Of a stretch of DNA of 64,000 nt, positions 48,535 through 58,612 are shown piece by piece (positions within the stretch are counted from its first letter, which is position 1; every line of letters starts with the position of its first letter). A model generated the notes under the pieces. That model worked only from the letters and a program-made list of their open reading frames with translations. It was not told the origin of the DNA and ran no database searches. The stretch lies in assembly GCF_011046735.1 (NCBI RefSeq), contig NZ_CP049258.1, positions 5,846,001 to 5,910,000 of the forward strand, in the 5' to 3' direction. Made by a program: the position numbers and the translations under genes. This stretch comes from Nordella sp. HKS 07. Its GTDB lineage: Bacteria; Pseudomonadota; Alphaproteobacteria; Rhizobiales; Aestuariivirgaceae.

Positions 48535-48552
48535 TTTTACTCTACGGTAAAA
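48535..48552. promoter_or_regulatory. Candidate operator upstream of xylF
   Basis: A 6-bp inverted repeat, TTTTAC and GTAAAA with six bases between, lies in an AT-rich patch about 85 bases before xylF. Its place fits an operator for a ROK- or LacI-type sugar regulator. No such regulator gene lies beside the operon in this window. Confidence 0.35.
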
Positions 48553-48699
48553 ATGTTGCGACAATCGCTCAATCGAGTCAACTGAACGCCATCGGCTTTC
48601 CTGTGGGCCTACCCCTAAGGTCTAAGAAACCCCGCCGGGCTTGAACCGCAAGGCCTGTGGTCATTATCCTGCCCGGCAGGCAACACGGATCCCTAATCC

Positions 48700-50025
48700 A
48701 TGGGCGCGGTCCATCGGCTGTCCTTGTTTGTTCTTCTGGCTCTATTCGCCATTTCGGCCCCGGCGGGGCCGGTCGCCGCGACGCCGCAAGCCGAGCGGGC
48801 CGAACAGGCGCTGGTCAGCTGGTACAAGCTCGCCCTTGCCCTGGTGCGGCACACGCCGACCTATTCGCCGCCGGTGGCCAGCCGGGCTTTTTCCTATATG
48901 GGCGTCACCGCCTTCGAGGTGGTGGCGAGCGGCAACGAGAAGCTGCAGTCGCTGGCCGGCCAGTTGAACGGTCTTCTGCCGCCGCCGAAGCGCAAGGCAG
49001 GCGAGACATATGACGGGGCAGTGGTGCTGAACGCGGCATTGTCATCGCTGGTGCGCGACCTGTTTCAGAATACCGGCCCGACCGGTCAGCGTGTCATGGG
49101 ACTGCAGGAAACCAAGCTGCGCAAGCTGGTGGCCGACGAAGTGCCCGCCGATATCGTCGCGCGCAGCGAGGAATATGGGCGCCAAGTTGCGGCGCACATG
49201 CTGGCCTGGTCGCGCGACGACGGCGGCGCCGTCATCGAGAATATGGGTTTTCCGTTCGCCTACACATTGACGCCGGGCGCGGCGCATTGGGTGCCGACCA
49301 GCCTGATCTCGCAGCAGCAATTTCCGCTGCTGCCGAAATGGGGAGACAACCGCACCTTCGCCATGCCGTCCGGCAAAACCTGCGGCTTGCCGGCGCCGCC
49401 TGCCTATAGTGAAGACAAGGCGTCGTCCTTCTATGCCGAGGCGTTGGAGGTCTATGAGACGGTCAAGACTTTGAACGCCGAACAACGCGCCGTCGCTCGC
49501 TTCTGGTCCGACGATCCCATGCTGTCGCCGACGCCGCCTGGTCACTGGATATCGATCGCTCTCCAGATCATCGATCGCGACAGGATCGACCTCGACAAGA
49601 GCGTCGATGTGCTGGCGCGCCTCGGCATCGTCCTGGCCGATTCCTTCATCGCCTGCTGGGACGCGAAATTCCAGTATGATCTGGTGCGGCCGGTGACCTA
49701 TATTCGCCGCGTGATCGATCAGCGATGGGAACCGCTGCTGATCACGCCGCCTTTCCCCGAATATCCGAGCGGTCACAGTACACAATCCGGCGCCGCGGCC
49801 GCCGTCCTGACCAAGTTCTTTGGCGAGAATTTCGCCTTCGAGGACAGGACGCGTGAAGGCGACGGTGTAAAACCCCGCAGATTTGACAGCTTCTGGGCCG
49901 CGGCGAACGAGGCCGGCTTCTCTCGGTTGCTCGGGGGCATACATTTCCGCTCCGCCATCGAACGTGGCCTGCAGCAGGGGCGGTGCATCGGCGACTATGC
50001 GAACGCCTTGCGCACGAGGAGATAA
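48700..50025 (+). CDS. Secreted vanadium-dependent haloperoxidase / PAP2-superfamily protein
   Basis: The 441-residue protein has an N-terminal signal (LSLFVLLALFAISAPAGPVAA). The vanadate/phosphate site is of the haloperoxidase kind: PPFPEYPSGHSTQSGAAAAVL and GGIHFRSAIERG, with KFQYDLVRPVTYIRR before it. Such enzymes oxidise halides with peroxide or act as phosphatases; the sequence does not decide. It is five bases before the ASPIC-domain protein gene, a pairing seen elsewhere for haloperoxidases. It acts in the periplasm or outside. Confidence 0.88.
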   Translation: MGAVHRLSLFVLLALFAISAPAGPVAATPQAERAEQALVSWYKLALALVRHTPTYSPPVASRAFSYMGVTAFEVVASGNEKLQSLAGQLNGLLPPPKRKAGETYDGAVVLNAALSSLVRDLFQNTGPTGQRVMGLQETKLRKLVADEVPADIVARSEEYGRQVAAHMLAWSRDDGGAVIENMGFPFAYTLTPGAAHWVPTSLISQQQFPLLPKWGDNRTFAMPSGKTCGLPAPPAYSEDKASSFYAEALEVYETVKTLNAEQRAVARFWSDDPMLSPTPPGHWISIALQIIDRDRIDLDKSVDVLARLGIVLADSFIACWDAKFQYDLVRPVTYIRRVIDQRWEPLLITPPFPEYPSGHSTQSGAAAAVLTKFFGENFAFEDRTREGDGVKPRRFDSFWAAANEAGFSRLLGGIHFRSAIERGLQQGRCIGDYANALRTRR

Positions 50026-50029
50026 GGGC

Positions 50030-51648
50030 ATGCGTTTGCGAGCGCCGGGTTTTGCCGCCTTCATCTGGGTGCTTGCCGGTGTGACCGGGACTTGCTTTGC
50101 CGAACCCTCGCTCATCGTGCCGCGTTTTGTCGACGAGACGAAAAGCTCAAGTGTAGACAGCGTCTATGCGGGTGACTGGGAATACATGGTTGGCGGCGGT
50201 GTCGCCGCGTTCGACTGCAGCGGCGATGGTTTTCCCGATCTGTTGCTGAGCGGCGGTTCATCGCCCGCGAGGTTCTACCGCAATACCAGTAAGCGCGGGG
50301 GCGCCTTGCAATTTGAGCTGCAAGAGAGCGGCCTCGAGCTCGACAAGGTGATCGGCACCTATCCGATCGATATCGATGGCGACGGGATCACTGACCTGGT
50401 GCTGTTGCGGGTCGGCGAGAATGTGGTGATGCGCGGTCTCGGCGGATGCCGGTTCGAGCGGGCGAACGAGGCCTGGGGGTTCGATGGCGGCGATGCGTGG
50501 TCGGCCGCCTTTGCCGCAACATGGGAAAAAGGCGCCGACTGGCCGACATTGGCAGTCGGCAATTATATCGATCGCGCCAAGGAGATGGAGCCCTGGGGTT
50601 CCTGCACCGACAACTGGCTGCATCGGCCGCTCGTCATGGACGGCAAGAGCATGCGCAAATTCGCAGCCCCCGTACCGCTCAAGCCGAGCTACTGCGCGCT
50701 CTCGATGCTGTTCACCGATTGGAATCGATCCGGCACCCCGGCGCTGCGTATTTCCAATGACCGCGAATATTACGAAGGCGGCCAGGAACAGCTCTGGCGA
50801 ATCGAGCCCGGCAAGCCACCGCGCCTCTATACCGACGCCGACGGCTGGAAGCTCCTGCGCATCTGGGGCATGGGCATCGCAAGCTCGGACCTGAGTGGCG
50901 ACGGCTATCCGGACTACTTCCTCACCAGCATGGCGGACAACAAGCTGCAGACGCTCGTGAACCCGGCGCAAGCCGGGGGATAAGACCCGACTACAAGGAT
51001 GTCGCTTATGCCAAAGGGGTTACGGCCCACCGCCCGTATTTTGGCGGCGACCTGCGACCGAGCACCGCCTGGCACGCGCAGTTCGAGGATATGAATAATG
51101 ACGGCCTGGTGGACCTGTTCGTTACCAAGGGCAATGTAGCCAGCATGCCGGACTTTGCCGCGAGGGATCCGAACAATCTCCTGCTGCAGAGTGCCGACGG
51201 AAAGTTCCATGAAGTGGGGGTGCCGGCCGGGATCGCGAGCTTCGCCGTTGCCCGCGGCGCCGCCGTCGTCGATTTGAATCTCGACGGGCGCATGGATCTG
51301 GTCGTGGTCAATCGCTGGCAGCCGGCGCAGCTCTGGCGCAACACGACACCCGATGCCGGCCAATGGATGGAGGTCAGGCTTGTCCAGGAGGGTGCCAACC
51401 GCGATGCGATCGGCGCCTGGATCGAAGTGCGCTGCGATGGCTCAACCGTCATGCGCCGCGAGATCACCGTCGGCGGCGGCCATGCGAGCGGTGCCTTGGG
51501 CTGGTGGCACTTCGGTCTGGGGGAGGGAGCCCAGGCGGAGCTGCGCATCATCTGGCCGGACGGCGCAAGCGGAGATTGGGAAAAGGTCGAGGCGAATACG
51601 TTTTATGTCGCTGAGCGGGGCAAGCCCGTGCGGCGGTGGTCGCCGTGA
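50030..51648 (+). pseudogene. CRTAC1-like protein with FG-GAP/VCBS repeats and ASPIC/UnbV domain, frameshifted in a G run
   Basis: The first frame (ATG 50030, signal peptide to CFA) has calcium-type repeats with Asp-rich turns: DCSGDGFPDLLL, DIDGDGITDLVLL, DLSGDGYPDYFL. It hits a stop at 50981-50983. A second frame from about 50985 goes on with DMNNDGLVDLFV, DLNLDGRMDLVVV and the C-terminal ASPIC/UnbV domain (IGAWIEVRCDG... REITVGGG). They meet at five G near 50974-50978, where one more G restores a 539-residue protein. A palindrome, CCCGGC-gcaa-GCCGGG, lies at the same place, a poor site for sequencing. The intact protein would be secreted. Confidence 0.75.
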
Positions 51649-51673
51649 GTTCTGGACAAGTCAGGAAAAACAC

Positions 51674-53035
51674 ATGCCTGGTCGACTGAAGGAAATCGCC
51701 ATACCGGAAATCGGTGTGCCCGCGGAGCCGCCGCAGATACCGCCATCCACCTACGAACGAAGGTGCCGTTCCGCCTACAAGGCGGCGGGTGCCGATTGGC
51801 TCATCGTCTATGGCGATCGTGAGCACTTCGCCAATATCATGTTCCTGACCGGCTTCGACCCGCGCTTCGAGGAGGCATTGCTGGTGCTGGGGCCGGGCGA
51901 TCGCCGGATCATCGTTGCCGGCAACGAATGCGTCGACTATGCCCCGCTTGCGGGCTTGCCGTCGGTCGAGATCATTCTCGCCCAGTCTTTCGGGTTGATG
52001 GGACAGGACCGCAGCGCCCCAAGCCTCGATCATGTCTTGAGGCAAGCGGGGATGAAGACCGGCGACAGCATGGCTCTCGCCGGATGGAAATATCTCGAGG
52101 CGATGGAGTGGGCGGGCGCCTTGCCGACATTCTTCGTGCCGTCCTTCATTGTCGATGTGCTGCGCGCGATTGCCGGCGACGCCGGTGCGGTAAGCGACGC
52201 GACGCCTGTGCTCATGCATCCGACCAAGGGCCTCAGGGCCCTCATCGACGCCGACCAGATCGTTTTTCATGAATGGGCGGGGTCTCGCGCCTCGGCTTCG
52301 TTGTGGCGCATTTTATCGGGCGTCAAGCTCGGTGACAGCGAATACAAGGCCATGTCGCGGATGACATATGAAGGGGAACCCTTCAATGTGCATCCGATGC
52401 TGGCGAGTGGAGATGCATCCTCGCCGGTGGTGGGCCTGCGCAGTCCCAGTTCGCGCAAGCTGAAGCGTGGCGACGGAATTGTCGGGGCCATCGGCCTGTG
52501 GGGCGGCCTGTCGGCGCGCGGCGGCCTGCTCGCCGATCATGACGATGAATTTCTCAAGATCGCCTTGTCCTATTTCGAAGGTCTCGTGGCCTGGTATGAG
52601 AGCGCCGATATCGGAGCGCGGGGCGGTGACATCTTTACGGCCGTCACCGCGGCATTGGCGCGCGGCGGCTTGCGCTCATCGCTCAATCCCGGCCATCTCA
52701 CCGGCCATGACGAGTGGCTGCACAGCCCGATCCAGCCGGGCTTCGACGGGAGGATCAGCTCCGGCATGCCTTTTCAGGTCGACATCATCCCGGTTCCGCT
52801 GCGCCCCGGCTTCGCCCTGAATTGCGAGGATCCGGTGGTCTTTGCCGATTCTGCCCTGCGCGCCGAGATTGCCGCGAGGCATCCAGCGGTGGCTGAGCGT
52901 ATCGCGGCGCGTCGAGCCTTCATGCGCGAGGAAATCGGCATCGACCTCAAGGAGACAATCCTGCCCTTGTCATCGACGCCACTCTGCCTTGCGCCATTCT
53001 GGCTGAAGCCGAAGATGTTGCTGGCGTGTAGTTGA
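51674..53035 (+). CDS. M24-fold (creatinase/aminopeptidase P-like) protein lacking the usual metal ligands
   Basis: The 453-residue protein has an N-terminal creatinase-type domain (DWLIVYGDREHFANIMFLTGFDPRFEEALLVLG) and a C-terminal pita-bread domain. The positions that hold two metals in M24 peptidases (Asp, Asp, His, Glu, Glu) are not conserved: the region reads GDGIVGAIGLWGGLSARGG, later NPGHLTGHDEWLH and GMPFQVDIIPVP. Creatinase itself also works without metal. With the cysteine hydrolase gene next door, cleavage of an amidino, ureido or amide compound is possible (inference). ATG 51674 follows GGAAAAA. Confidence 0.75.
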   Translation: MPGRLKEIAIPEIGVPAEPPQIPPSTYERRCRSAYKAAGADWLIVYGDREHFANIMFLTGFDPRFEEALLVLGPGDRRIIVAGNECVDYAPLAGLPSVEIILAQSFGLMGQDRSAPSLDHVLRQAGMKTGDSMALAGWKYLEAMEWAGALPTFFVPSFIVDVLRAIAGDAGAVSDATPVLMHPTKGLRALIDADQIVFHEWAGSRASASLWRILSGVKLGDSEYKAMSRMTYEGEPFNVHPMLASGDASSPVVGLRSPSSRKLKRGDGIVGAIGLWGGLSARGGLLADHDDEFLKIALSYFEGLVAWYESADIGARGGDIFTAVTAALARGGLRSSLNPGHLTGHDEWLHSPIQPGFDGRISSGMPFQVDIIPVPLRPGFALNCEDPVVFADSALRAEIAARHPAVAERIAARRAFMREEIGIDLKETILPLSSTPLCLAPFWLKPKMLLACS

Positions 53036-53063
53036 GGGCGAGAGTTCAACCGGAGGCAATCAA

Positions 53064-53714
53064 ATGACAGGTCCACGGCCGCGCGATGTCTTTGCGAGCC
53101 GCATATTGCCCTTGCACCGCGAGAGGCTGGCGCTGCTCGTCATCGACGCGCAGAACTGGGTGATGGATGAGGAGAAGCGCCAGAATCGGCCGGAATTCTA
53201 TGCCGACGCCAGGAGCTTCGTGATCCCCAATATCGCCCGGCTGATCGGGGCGTCGCGCTCTCATGGCGTCGAAGTCATCTATACGGTCATGGAAAACCTG
53301 ACCACCGACGGGCGCGACCGCGGCCTCGACTACAAGCTGTCAAATTTCTTTATCGCCAAGGGCTCCTTGGACGCCAAAGTGATCGACGCGCTGAAGCCTG
53401 GTCCCGACGAGATCGTCATCCCCAAGACCTCGTCCAGCCTCTTCAACTCGACCAACTTCGAATATCTCCTGCGCAATATCGGCATCGACACGGTGGCCGT
53501 CACCGGTTTTCTCACCGACCAATGCGTCGATCACACGATCAGGGACGGCGCCGATCGCGGCTTCCACATGATCTCGCTCGCCGATGCCTGCGCCACCGAC
53601 ACCAGGGCACGCCACCAAGCGGCGCTCAATGCCTTCAAGGGCTATTGCCGCAACGAGACGACCGCCTCTCTGATTGCCGCGATGGATAAGGACTTTCAAT
53701 GTTCCCGTTCCTGA
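53064..53714 (+). CDS. Isochorismatase-family cysteine hydrolase
   Basis: The 216-residue protein has the full triad of the family: Asp28 (LLVIDAQN), Lys121 (VIPKTSSSLF) and Cys154 (TDQCVDHT), with the cis-peptide stretch VTGFLTDQCVD. Members cleave amides, such as N-carbamoylsarcosine or peroxyureidoacrylate, or vinyl ethers. No signal peptide is seen. GGAGG before the ATG supports the start. It lies 28 bp after the M24-fold gene and should be co-transcribed with it. Confidence 0.9.
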   Translation: MTGPRPRDVFASRILPLHRERLALLVIDAQNWVMDEEKRQNRPEFYADARSFVIPNIARLIGASRSHGVEVIYTVMENLTTDGRDRGLDYKLSNFFIAKGSLDAKVIDALKPGPDEIVIPKTSSSLFNSTNFEYLLRNIGIDTVAVTGFLTDQCVDHTIRDGADRGFHMISLADACATDTRARHQAALNAFKGYCRNETTASLIAAMDKDFQCSRS

Positions 53715-53931
53715 TCCGCGCCGATAGTCGGTGGCGATCGTGTCGGTCAAAGACGGGAAATATGCCGCAGAGGAAGCTTGGGGCCAGTAGCCCTTTGCGG
53801 GGGACGGATCCTGGGCTCCTGACCCTCCTGAAGGTAATCTGGGCCAGGAAATCGGGCCGGGGCTTGATTTTGGGACAGGTTGCGCCTAAAAGCCCGGCAT
53901 CCCGTCCCATATCAAGGATTGAACGAGCCCC

Positions 53932-54342
53932 ATGGCGCGCGTCACTGTAGAAGATTGCATCGACAAGCTCCCCAACCGGTTTGAGCTGGTCCTCCTGTCC
54001 GCGCATCGCGCGCGGATGATTTCGCAAGGCGCTCCGCTCTCCGTGGACCGCGACAATGACAAGAATCCCGTCGTCGCTCTGCGTGAGATCGCCGACGAGA
54101 CGGTCAATACCGATGATCTGCGCGAGGAGTATATCCACGCGATGCAGAAGCATGTCGAAGTCGATGAGCCGGAGCAGAGCGAAGTGCCGCTCATCCAGCA
54201 GTCGGGCGACATGTCGGTGATCAACGATCAGCCGGAACCCGACCAGGTCGACATGGAGCGTATGACCGAGGAAGAGCTGCTGCGCGGCCTCGAAGGCCTG
54301 CCGCCGGCCGAAAGCCCCGGCAGCCAGCGCAACGGCTACTGA
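53932..54342 (+). CDS. rpoZ: RNA polymerase omega subunit
   Basis: The 136-residue protein starts with the omega core ([45 protein letters not shown]) and has an acidic tail as in other alphaproteobacteria. Omega helps assemble RNA polymerase and is part of its ppGpp site, which suits its place before rsh. A terminator follows the gene. Confidence 0.95.
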   Translation: MARVTVEDCIDKLPNRFELVLLSAHRARMISQGAPLSVDRDNDKNPVVALREIADETVNTDDLREEYIHAMQKHVEVDEPEQSEVPLIQQSGDMSVINDQPEPDQVDMERMTEEELLRGLEGLPPAESPGSQRNGY

Positions 54343-54377
54343 GCAGCCCCGCATCTGCTTCCGTAAGAGAATTAGCA

Positions 54378-54411
54378 CGGCGCTGCCCTAGGGGCGGCGC
54401 CGTAAATTTTT
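54378..54411 (+). terminator. Intrinsic terminator after rpoZ
   Basis: CGGCGCTGCCC pairs with GGGGCGGCGCCG (one G-U pair) around a short loop at 54378-54402, then TAAATTTTT. It lies about 35 bases after the rpoZ stop and before the rsh promoter region. Confidence 0.75.
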
Positions 54412-54520
54412 GCGTCTGGGCTCTCCCGGCCGTGACCATGCGTGCGAGCGCTCGCATTAAGCTTTTTTTCCGCTACTATTGCGGGGAGTTCATAGAAAAG
54501 AGATTGGTCAAGACAACGCG

Positions 54521-56684
54521 ATGATGCGGCAGTTCGAGTTGGTTGAGCGGGTGATGTCCTATGACAAGGGGGGCCGACGAGGACCTGCTCAATCGCGCTT
54601 ATGTCTATGCGATGAAGGCGCATGGCGGCCAGAAGCGCGCCTCGGGCGAGGCCTATTTCAACCATCCCCTCGAAGTGGCGGCGATCCTTGCCGAGATGAA
54701 GCTCGACGGCGCCACCATTGCCGCCGCACTCCTTCATGATGTGGTTGAAGACACGGAGGCAACTCAGGCCCAGATCGAAGCGAAGTTCGGGCATGAGATC
54801 GCTTCACTCGTCGACGGCCTGACCAAGATCAAGCGCCTCGATCTCGTCACCAAGGAAGCGACCCAGGCCGAGAATTTGCGCAAGCTGCTGCTCGCCATGG
54901 CGAAGGACGTGCGCGTCCTCCTCGTCAAGCTCGCCGACCGCCTGCACAATATGCGCACCTTGGGCCATATGGCGCACGACAAGAAGATCCGCATCGCCCA
55001 GGAGACGATGGACATCTATGCGCCGCTCGCCGGACGCATGGGCATGCAGAATGTGCGCGAGGAGCTCGAGGACATCGCTTTCCGGGTGCTCAATCCGGAT
55101 GCGTTCGCCACGGTGAAGAAGCGGCTCGACCGCCTGCATGAGGAGAGCGGGAGCCTGCTGGTCGAGATCGAGAAGGAGCTGAAAGCCGAGCTCGCGGCCA
55201 ACGGCATCGAAGCCAAGGTGACGGGACGCGAGAAACGGCCCTATTCGATCTGGCGCAAGATGGAGCGCAAGAGCCTGTCGCTGGGACAGCTTTCGGACAT
55301 CTTCGGCTTCCGTGTCATCGTCGCCTCAGTCGACGAATGCTACCGGGCGCTCGGCGTGGCGCACCGCACCTGGCGGGCGGTGCCGGGACGCTTCAAGGAC
55401 TACATCTCCACCCCCAAGCAGAACGACTATCAGTCCTTGCACACCACCGTCATCGGTCCGCATCACCGCCGCGTCGAGATGCAGATACGCACCCGCGAGA
55501 TGAACGAGATCGCCGAGCGCGGTGTTGCGGCGCATGCGCTCTACAAGGACGCCCGGCGCCTGGAGGATGCGGTCAATGGCGTGCGCGTGCCGTCCGCCGA
55601 ATCCAACGCCTATCGCTGGCTGCGGCATCTGGTGGACATGCTCTCGGAAGGCGAAAGCCCGCGCGAATTTCTCGAACATACCCGCCTCGAGCTGTTTCAG
55701 GATCAGGTGTTCTGCTTCACGCCGAAGGGCCAGCTCATCGCGCTGCCGCGCGGCGCGACGCCGATCGATTTTGCCTATGCGGTGCATACGAGCGTCGGCG
55801 ACAGCTGTGTCGGCTGCCGCATCAATGGCCGCCACGCGCCGCTCGTCACCCAGCTCGACAATGGCGATGAGGTGGAGATCATCCGTTCGGACGCGCAGGT
55901 GCCGCCCGCCGCTTGGGAAGGTCTGGCGGTGACCGGCAAGGCGCGCGCCGCCATTCGGCGCGCCACCAGGCTTGCGACCAGGCGCCAATATGCGGGTCTG
56001 GGCCAGGAGATCGTCGAGCGTCTGCTGGACAAGGTCGGCAAGACTTTCGTCAAGCAGGATGTCGCCGCCGCGATCAGCCGCACCGGCCACAAAAATCTCG
56101 ACGATGCCCTCTCCGCCGTGGGCCGTGGCGAGCTCGCCGCCGCGGATATCCTGAAAGCCATGGGGCTGGTGGTCGAGGCGCCGACGCCGCAGCGCAAGAA
56201 GCCGGCGACGCGTCAGGGCGAGGCGGAGTCGGGAATTCCGATTCGCGGCGCCGGACGCGACCAGGCGTTGAAATTCTCGCTCGCCACGGGCGCCGTGCCC
56301 GGCGAGCGCATCGTCGGCATCCGCATGCCGGGCGAGGGGATCGTGATCCACCCGATCTTCGCCCGGGCCCTCGAGGCCTATGACAGCGAGCCGAACCGCT
56401 GGATCGACCTGACCTGGGACACGACAACCGACGGGCAGCGCTTCCCGGCCCGCATCCTGGTGAAGGTTCACAATGAAGTGGGTGCCCTGGCCCAGGTGAC
56501 GCAGGTGATCGGCGATTCAGGCGCCAATATCGACGAACTGCAGATGGTCACCCAGGAAGGGGCGCGCGATTTCTTTGATCTCGACATCCTGATCGAAGTA
56601 CACAATCTCAAACACCTCAACCAAATCATGCGCGATCTCGAATTGAAGCCCCTGGTGAGCTCGGTCGACCGCGCCGAAGGATAG
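54521..56684 (+). CDS. rsh: RelA/SpoT-family (p)ppGpp synthetase/hydrolase Rsh, with a G-run frameshift near its start
   Basis: Rsh makes and breaks (p)ppGpp in the stringent response. The main frame (from ATG 54561, 707 residues) has the HD hydrolase domain (FNHPLEVAAIL, LLHDVVEDTEAT), the synthetase domain (REKRPYSIWRKMERK, DIFGFRVIV), TGS (TPKGQLIALPRGATPIDFAYAVHTSVGD) and a C-terminal ACT domain. The conserved N-terminus MMRQFELVERVMSYDKG lies just upstream in another frame, and the two join at six G at 54568-54573 if one G is removed. The full protein would have about 720 residues from 54521. A consensus error is likely; otherwise the shorter start at 54561 is used. Confidence 0.88.
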
Positions 56685-56693
56685 GAAGGATTC

Positions 56694-57278
56694 ATGACGA
56701 AAGACGAGGTTCTGGCGGAGTTCAAGGCGGCGGGCGCTCTGCTGGAGGGACATTTCATTCTGTCCTCAGGATTGCGCAGCCCGAACTATCTGCAATGCGC
56801 CCGTGTGCTGATGGATCCCCAGCGCGCCGGTCGGCTGTGCGCCACGCTTGCCCGGCAGGTGAAGGCCCGCATGGGCGACCAGATCGATCTCGTGGCGTCG
56901 CCCGCGATGGGCGGCGTGATCGTCGGCTATGAGATGGCTCGGCAATTGGGCGTCGATTCGATCTTCTTCGAGCGCGTCGACGGCAAGCTCGTTCTGCGGC
57001 GCGGCTTCTCGATCGACAAGGGTGCCCGCGTACTGATGGTCGAGGATATCGTGACCACGGGGCTTTCCTCACGCGAATGCATCGCAGGGATCACCGAGGA
57101 AGGCGGCATCGCGGTGGGGGCGGCCTGCCTCATCGACCGCTCAAACGGCAAGGCCGATCTGGGCGTGCCGCTCGAGGCGCTGACCCGCCTCGATATCCCG
57201 ACCTATCCGGCCGACCAGCTGCCGCCGGAACTCGCGGCCATTCCCGCGGTCAAGCCGGGAAGCCGGGGCCTTAAATGA
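56694..57278 (+). CDS. pyrE: Orotate phosphoribosyltransferase
   Basis: PyrE makes orotidine monophosphate from orotate and PRPP. The 194-residue protein has [40 protein letters not shown] and the PRPP motif [11 protein letters not shown], with the flexible-loop region [18 protein letters not shown] precedes the ATG. The stop overlaps the acpS start by four bases (ATGA). Confidence 0.95.
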   Translation: MTKDEVLAEFKAAGALLEGHFILSSGLRSPNYLQCARVLMDPQRAGRLCATLARQVKARMGDQIDLVASPAMGGVIVGYEMARQLGVDSIFFERVDGKLVLRRGFSIDKGARVLMVEDIVTTGLSSRECIAGITEEGGIAVGAACLIDRSNGKADLGVPLEALTRLDIPTYPADQLPPELAAIPAVKPGSRGLK

Positions 57279-57691
57279 TCATCGGCCTCGGCAACGATCT
57301 GATCGACATCAGGCGCATCGAGAAGACGCTGGCGCGCTATGGCGAGCGCTTCACCCAGCGGGTCTTCACCGACGTCGAACGGCGGAAATCCGACCGGCGC
57401 GCCGAACGCGCCGCCTCCTATGCCAAGCGCTATGCGGCCAAGGAGGCGTGTTCCAAGGCGCTCGGCACGGGGTTCAATCGTGGCGTCTACTGGCGCGACC
57501 TGGGCGTGGTGAACGAGCCGTCGGGCAAGCCGACAATGGTCCTGACCGGCGGTGCCGGCGAGCGGCTTGCCGAATTGACGCCCAAAGGTCACCGGCCCTA
57601 TATCCATCTGACTATTACGGATGAATTTCCCTACGCCCAGGCCTTCGTGATCATCGAGGCGCTTCCCTTGACGGAAAATGCCGGAATGTAA
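57275..57691 (+). CDS. acpS: Holo-[acyl-carrier-protein] synthase
   Basis: AcpS transfers phosphopantetheine from CoA to acyl carrier protein. The 138 residues contain [16 protein letters not shown] (metal-binding Asp) and [24 protein letters not shown] (Glu and Lys of the active site). The overlap with pyrE means coupled translation. The order pyrE-acpS-lepB-rnc-era is common in rhizobia. Confidence 0.95.
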   Translation: MIIGLGNDLIDIRRIEKTLARYGERFTQRVFTDVERRKSDRRAERAASYAKRYAAKEACSKALGTGFNRGVYWRDLGVVNEPSGKPTMVLTGGAGERLAELTPKGHRPYIHLTITDEFPYAQAFVIIEALPLTENAGM

Positions 57692-57777
57692 TCTCTCCTA
57701 CCGTTGAAACGGTGATCTATGCGTATTATAGGGCTGGAACCGGGCTCGACCGAACTGGCATGGATACTTTGAAACAT

Positions 57778-58608
57778 ATGAAAGATCACAATATGGCGGC
57801 GGCAGCGCGCGAGTCCCGGAAGAAGTCCGACGATGGCTTCTGGGACACGATCAAGGTCATCATCCAGGCTCTCCTGATCGCCTTCGCCGTTCGGATGTTC
57901 CTGTATCAGCCCTTCAATATTCCGTCCGCCTCCATGGTGCCGACGCTGAAGGTGGGGGACTATCTGTTCGTCTCTAAATTGTCCTACGGCTACAGCAAAT
58001 ACTCCTTCAATTTCGGATTGAACCTTTTCGGCAATGAGCTGTTCAAATTCGGTCCGATCCCGGTAGAGGGCCGTTTCGTGTTTCCGGCGGAGCCTAAGCG
58101 CGGCGACGTCGCGGTGTTCAAGCTGCCGGTCGACAATGAGACGGACTATATCAAGCGGGTCATCGGTCTGCCGGGCGATCGCGTGCAGATGCGCGAAGGC
58201 GTGCTCTATATCAACGGCCAGGCGGTTCCGAAGCAGCGCATCGCCGACTTCGTCGACCCGACCGGGGAGGGCTATGGCAGGCCCATTCCGCAATATGTCG
58301 AGACCTTGCCGAACGGCGTCAGCTATAATGTCCTCGATATGACGCCCAATGGCGCGGCCGACAACACGCAAGAATATCTCGTACCGTCCGGCCACTATTT
58401 CATGATGGGCGACAACCGCGACAACTCGCTCGACAGCCGCTACGCGCAGACCTCGTCGCAGGGCGGGGTCGGTTTCGTGCCCTATGAGAATTTCGTGGGG
58501 CGCGCCGATATCATCTTCTTCTCAATCGAGCCCAATGCCGCCTTCTGGCAGATTTGGAAGTGGCCGACGTCGATACGCTGGCTGCGTTTCTTCAACCTCG
58601 TGAATTGA
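57778..58608 (+). CDS. lepB: Signal peptidase I
   Basis: LepB cleaves signal peptides at the periplasmic face. The protein (276 residues) has one N-terminal membrane helix (IKVIIQALLIAFAVRMFLY), the nucleophile Ser in PSASMVPTLKVGDY, the general-base Lys in ETDYIKRVIGLPGDRVQ and the box MMGDNRDNSLDSR. The start is uncertain: in-frame ATGs at 57760 and 57793 are also possible and none has a strong ribosome binding site. Confidence 0.95.
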   Translation: MKDHNMAAAARESRKKSDDGFWDTIKVIIQALLIAFAVRMFLYQPFNIPSASMVPTLKVGDYLFVSKLSYGYSKYSFNFGLNLFGNELFKFGPIPVEGRFVFPAEPKRGDVAVFKLPVDNETDYIKRVIGLPGDRVQMREGVLYINGQAVPKQRIADFVDPTGEGYGRPIPQYVETLPNGVSYNVLDMTPNGAADNTQEYLVPSGHYFMMGDNRDNSLDSRYAQTSSQGGVGFVPYENFVGRADIIFFSIEPNAAFWQIWKWPTSIRWLRFFNLVN

Positions 58609-58612
58609 GGCC

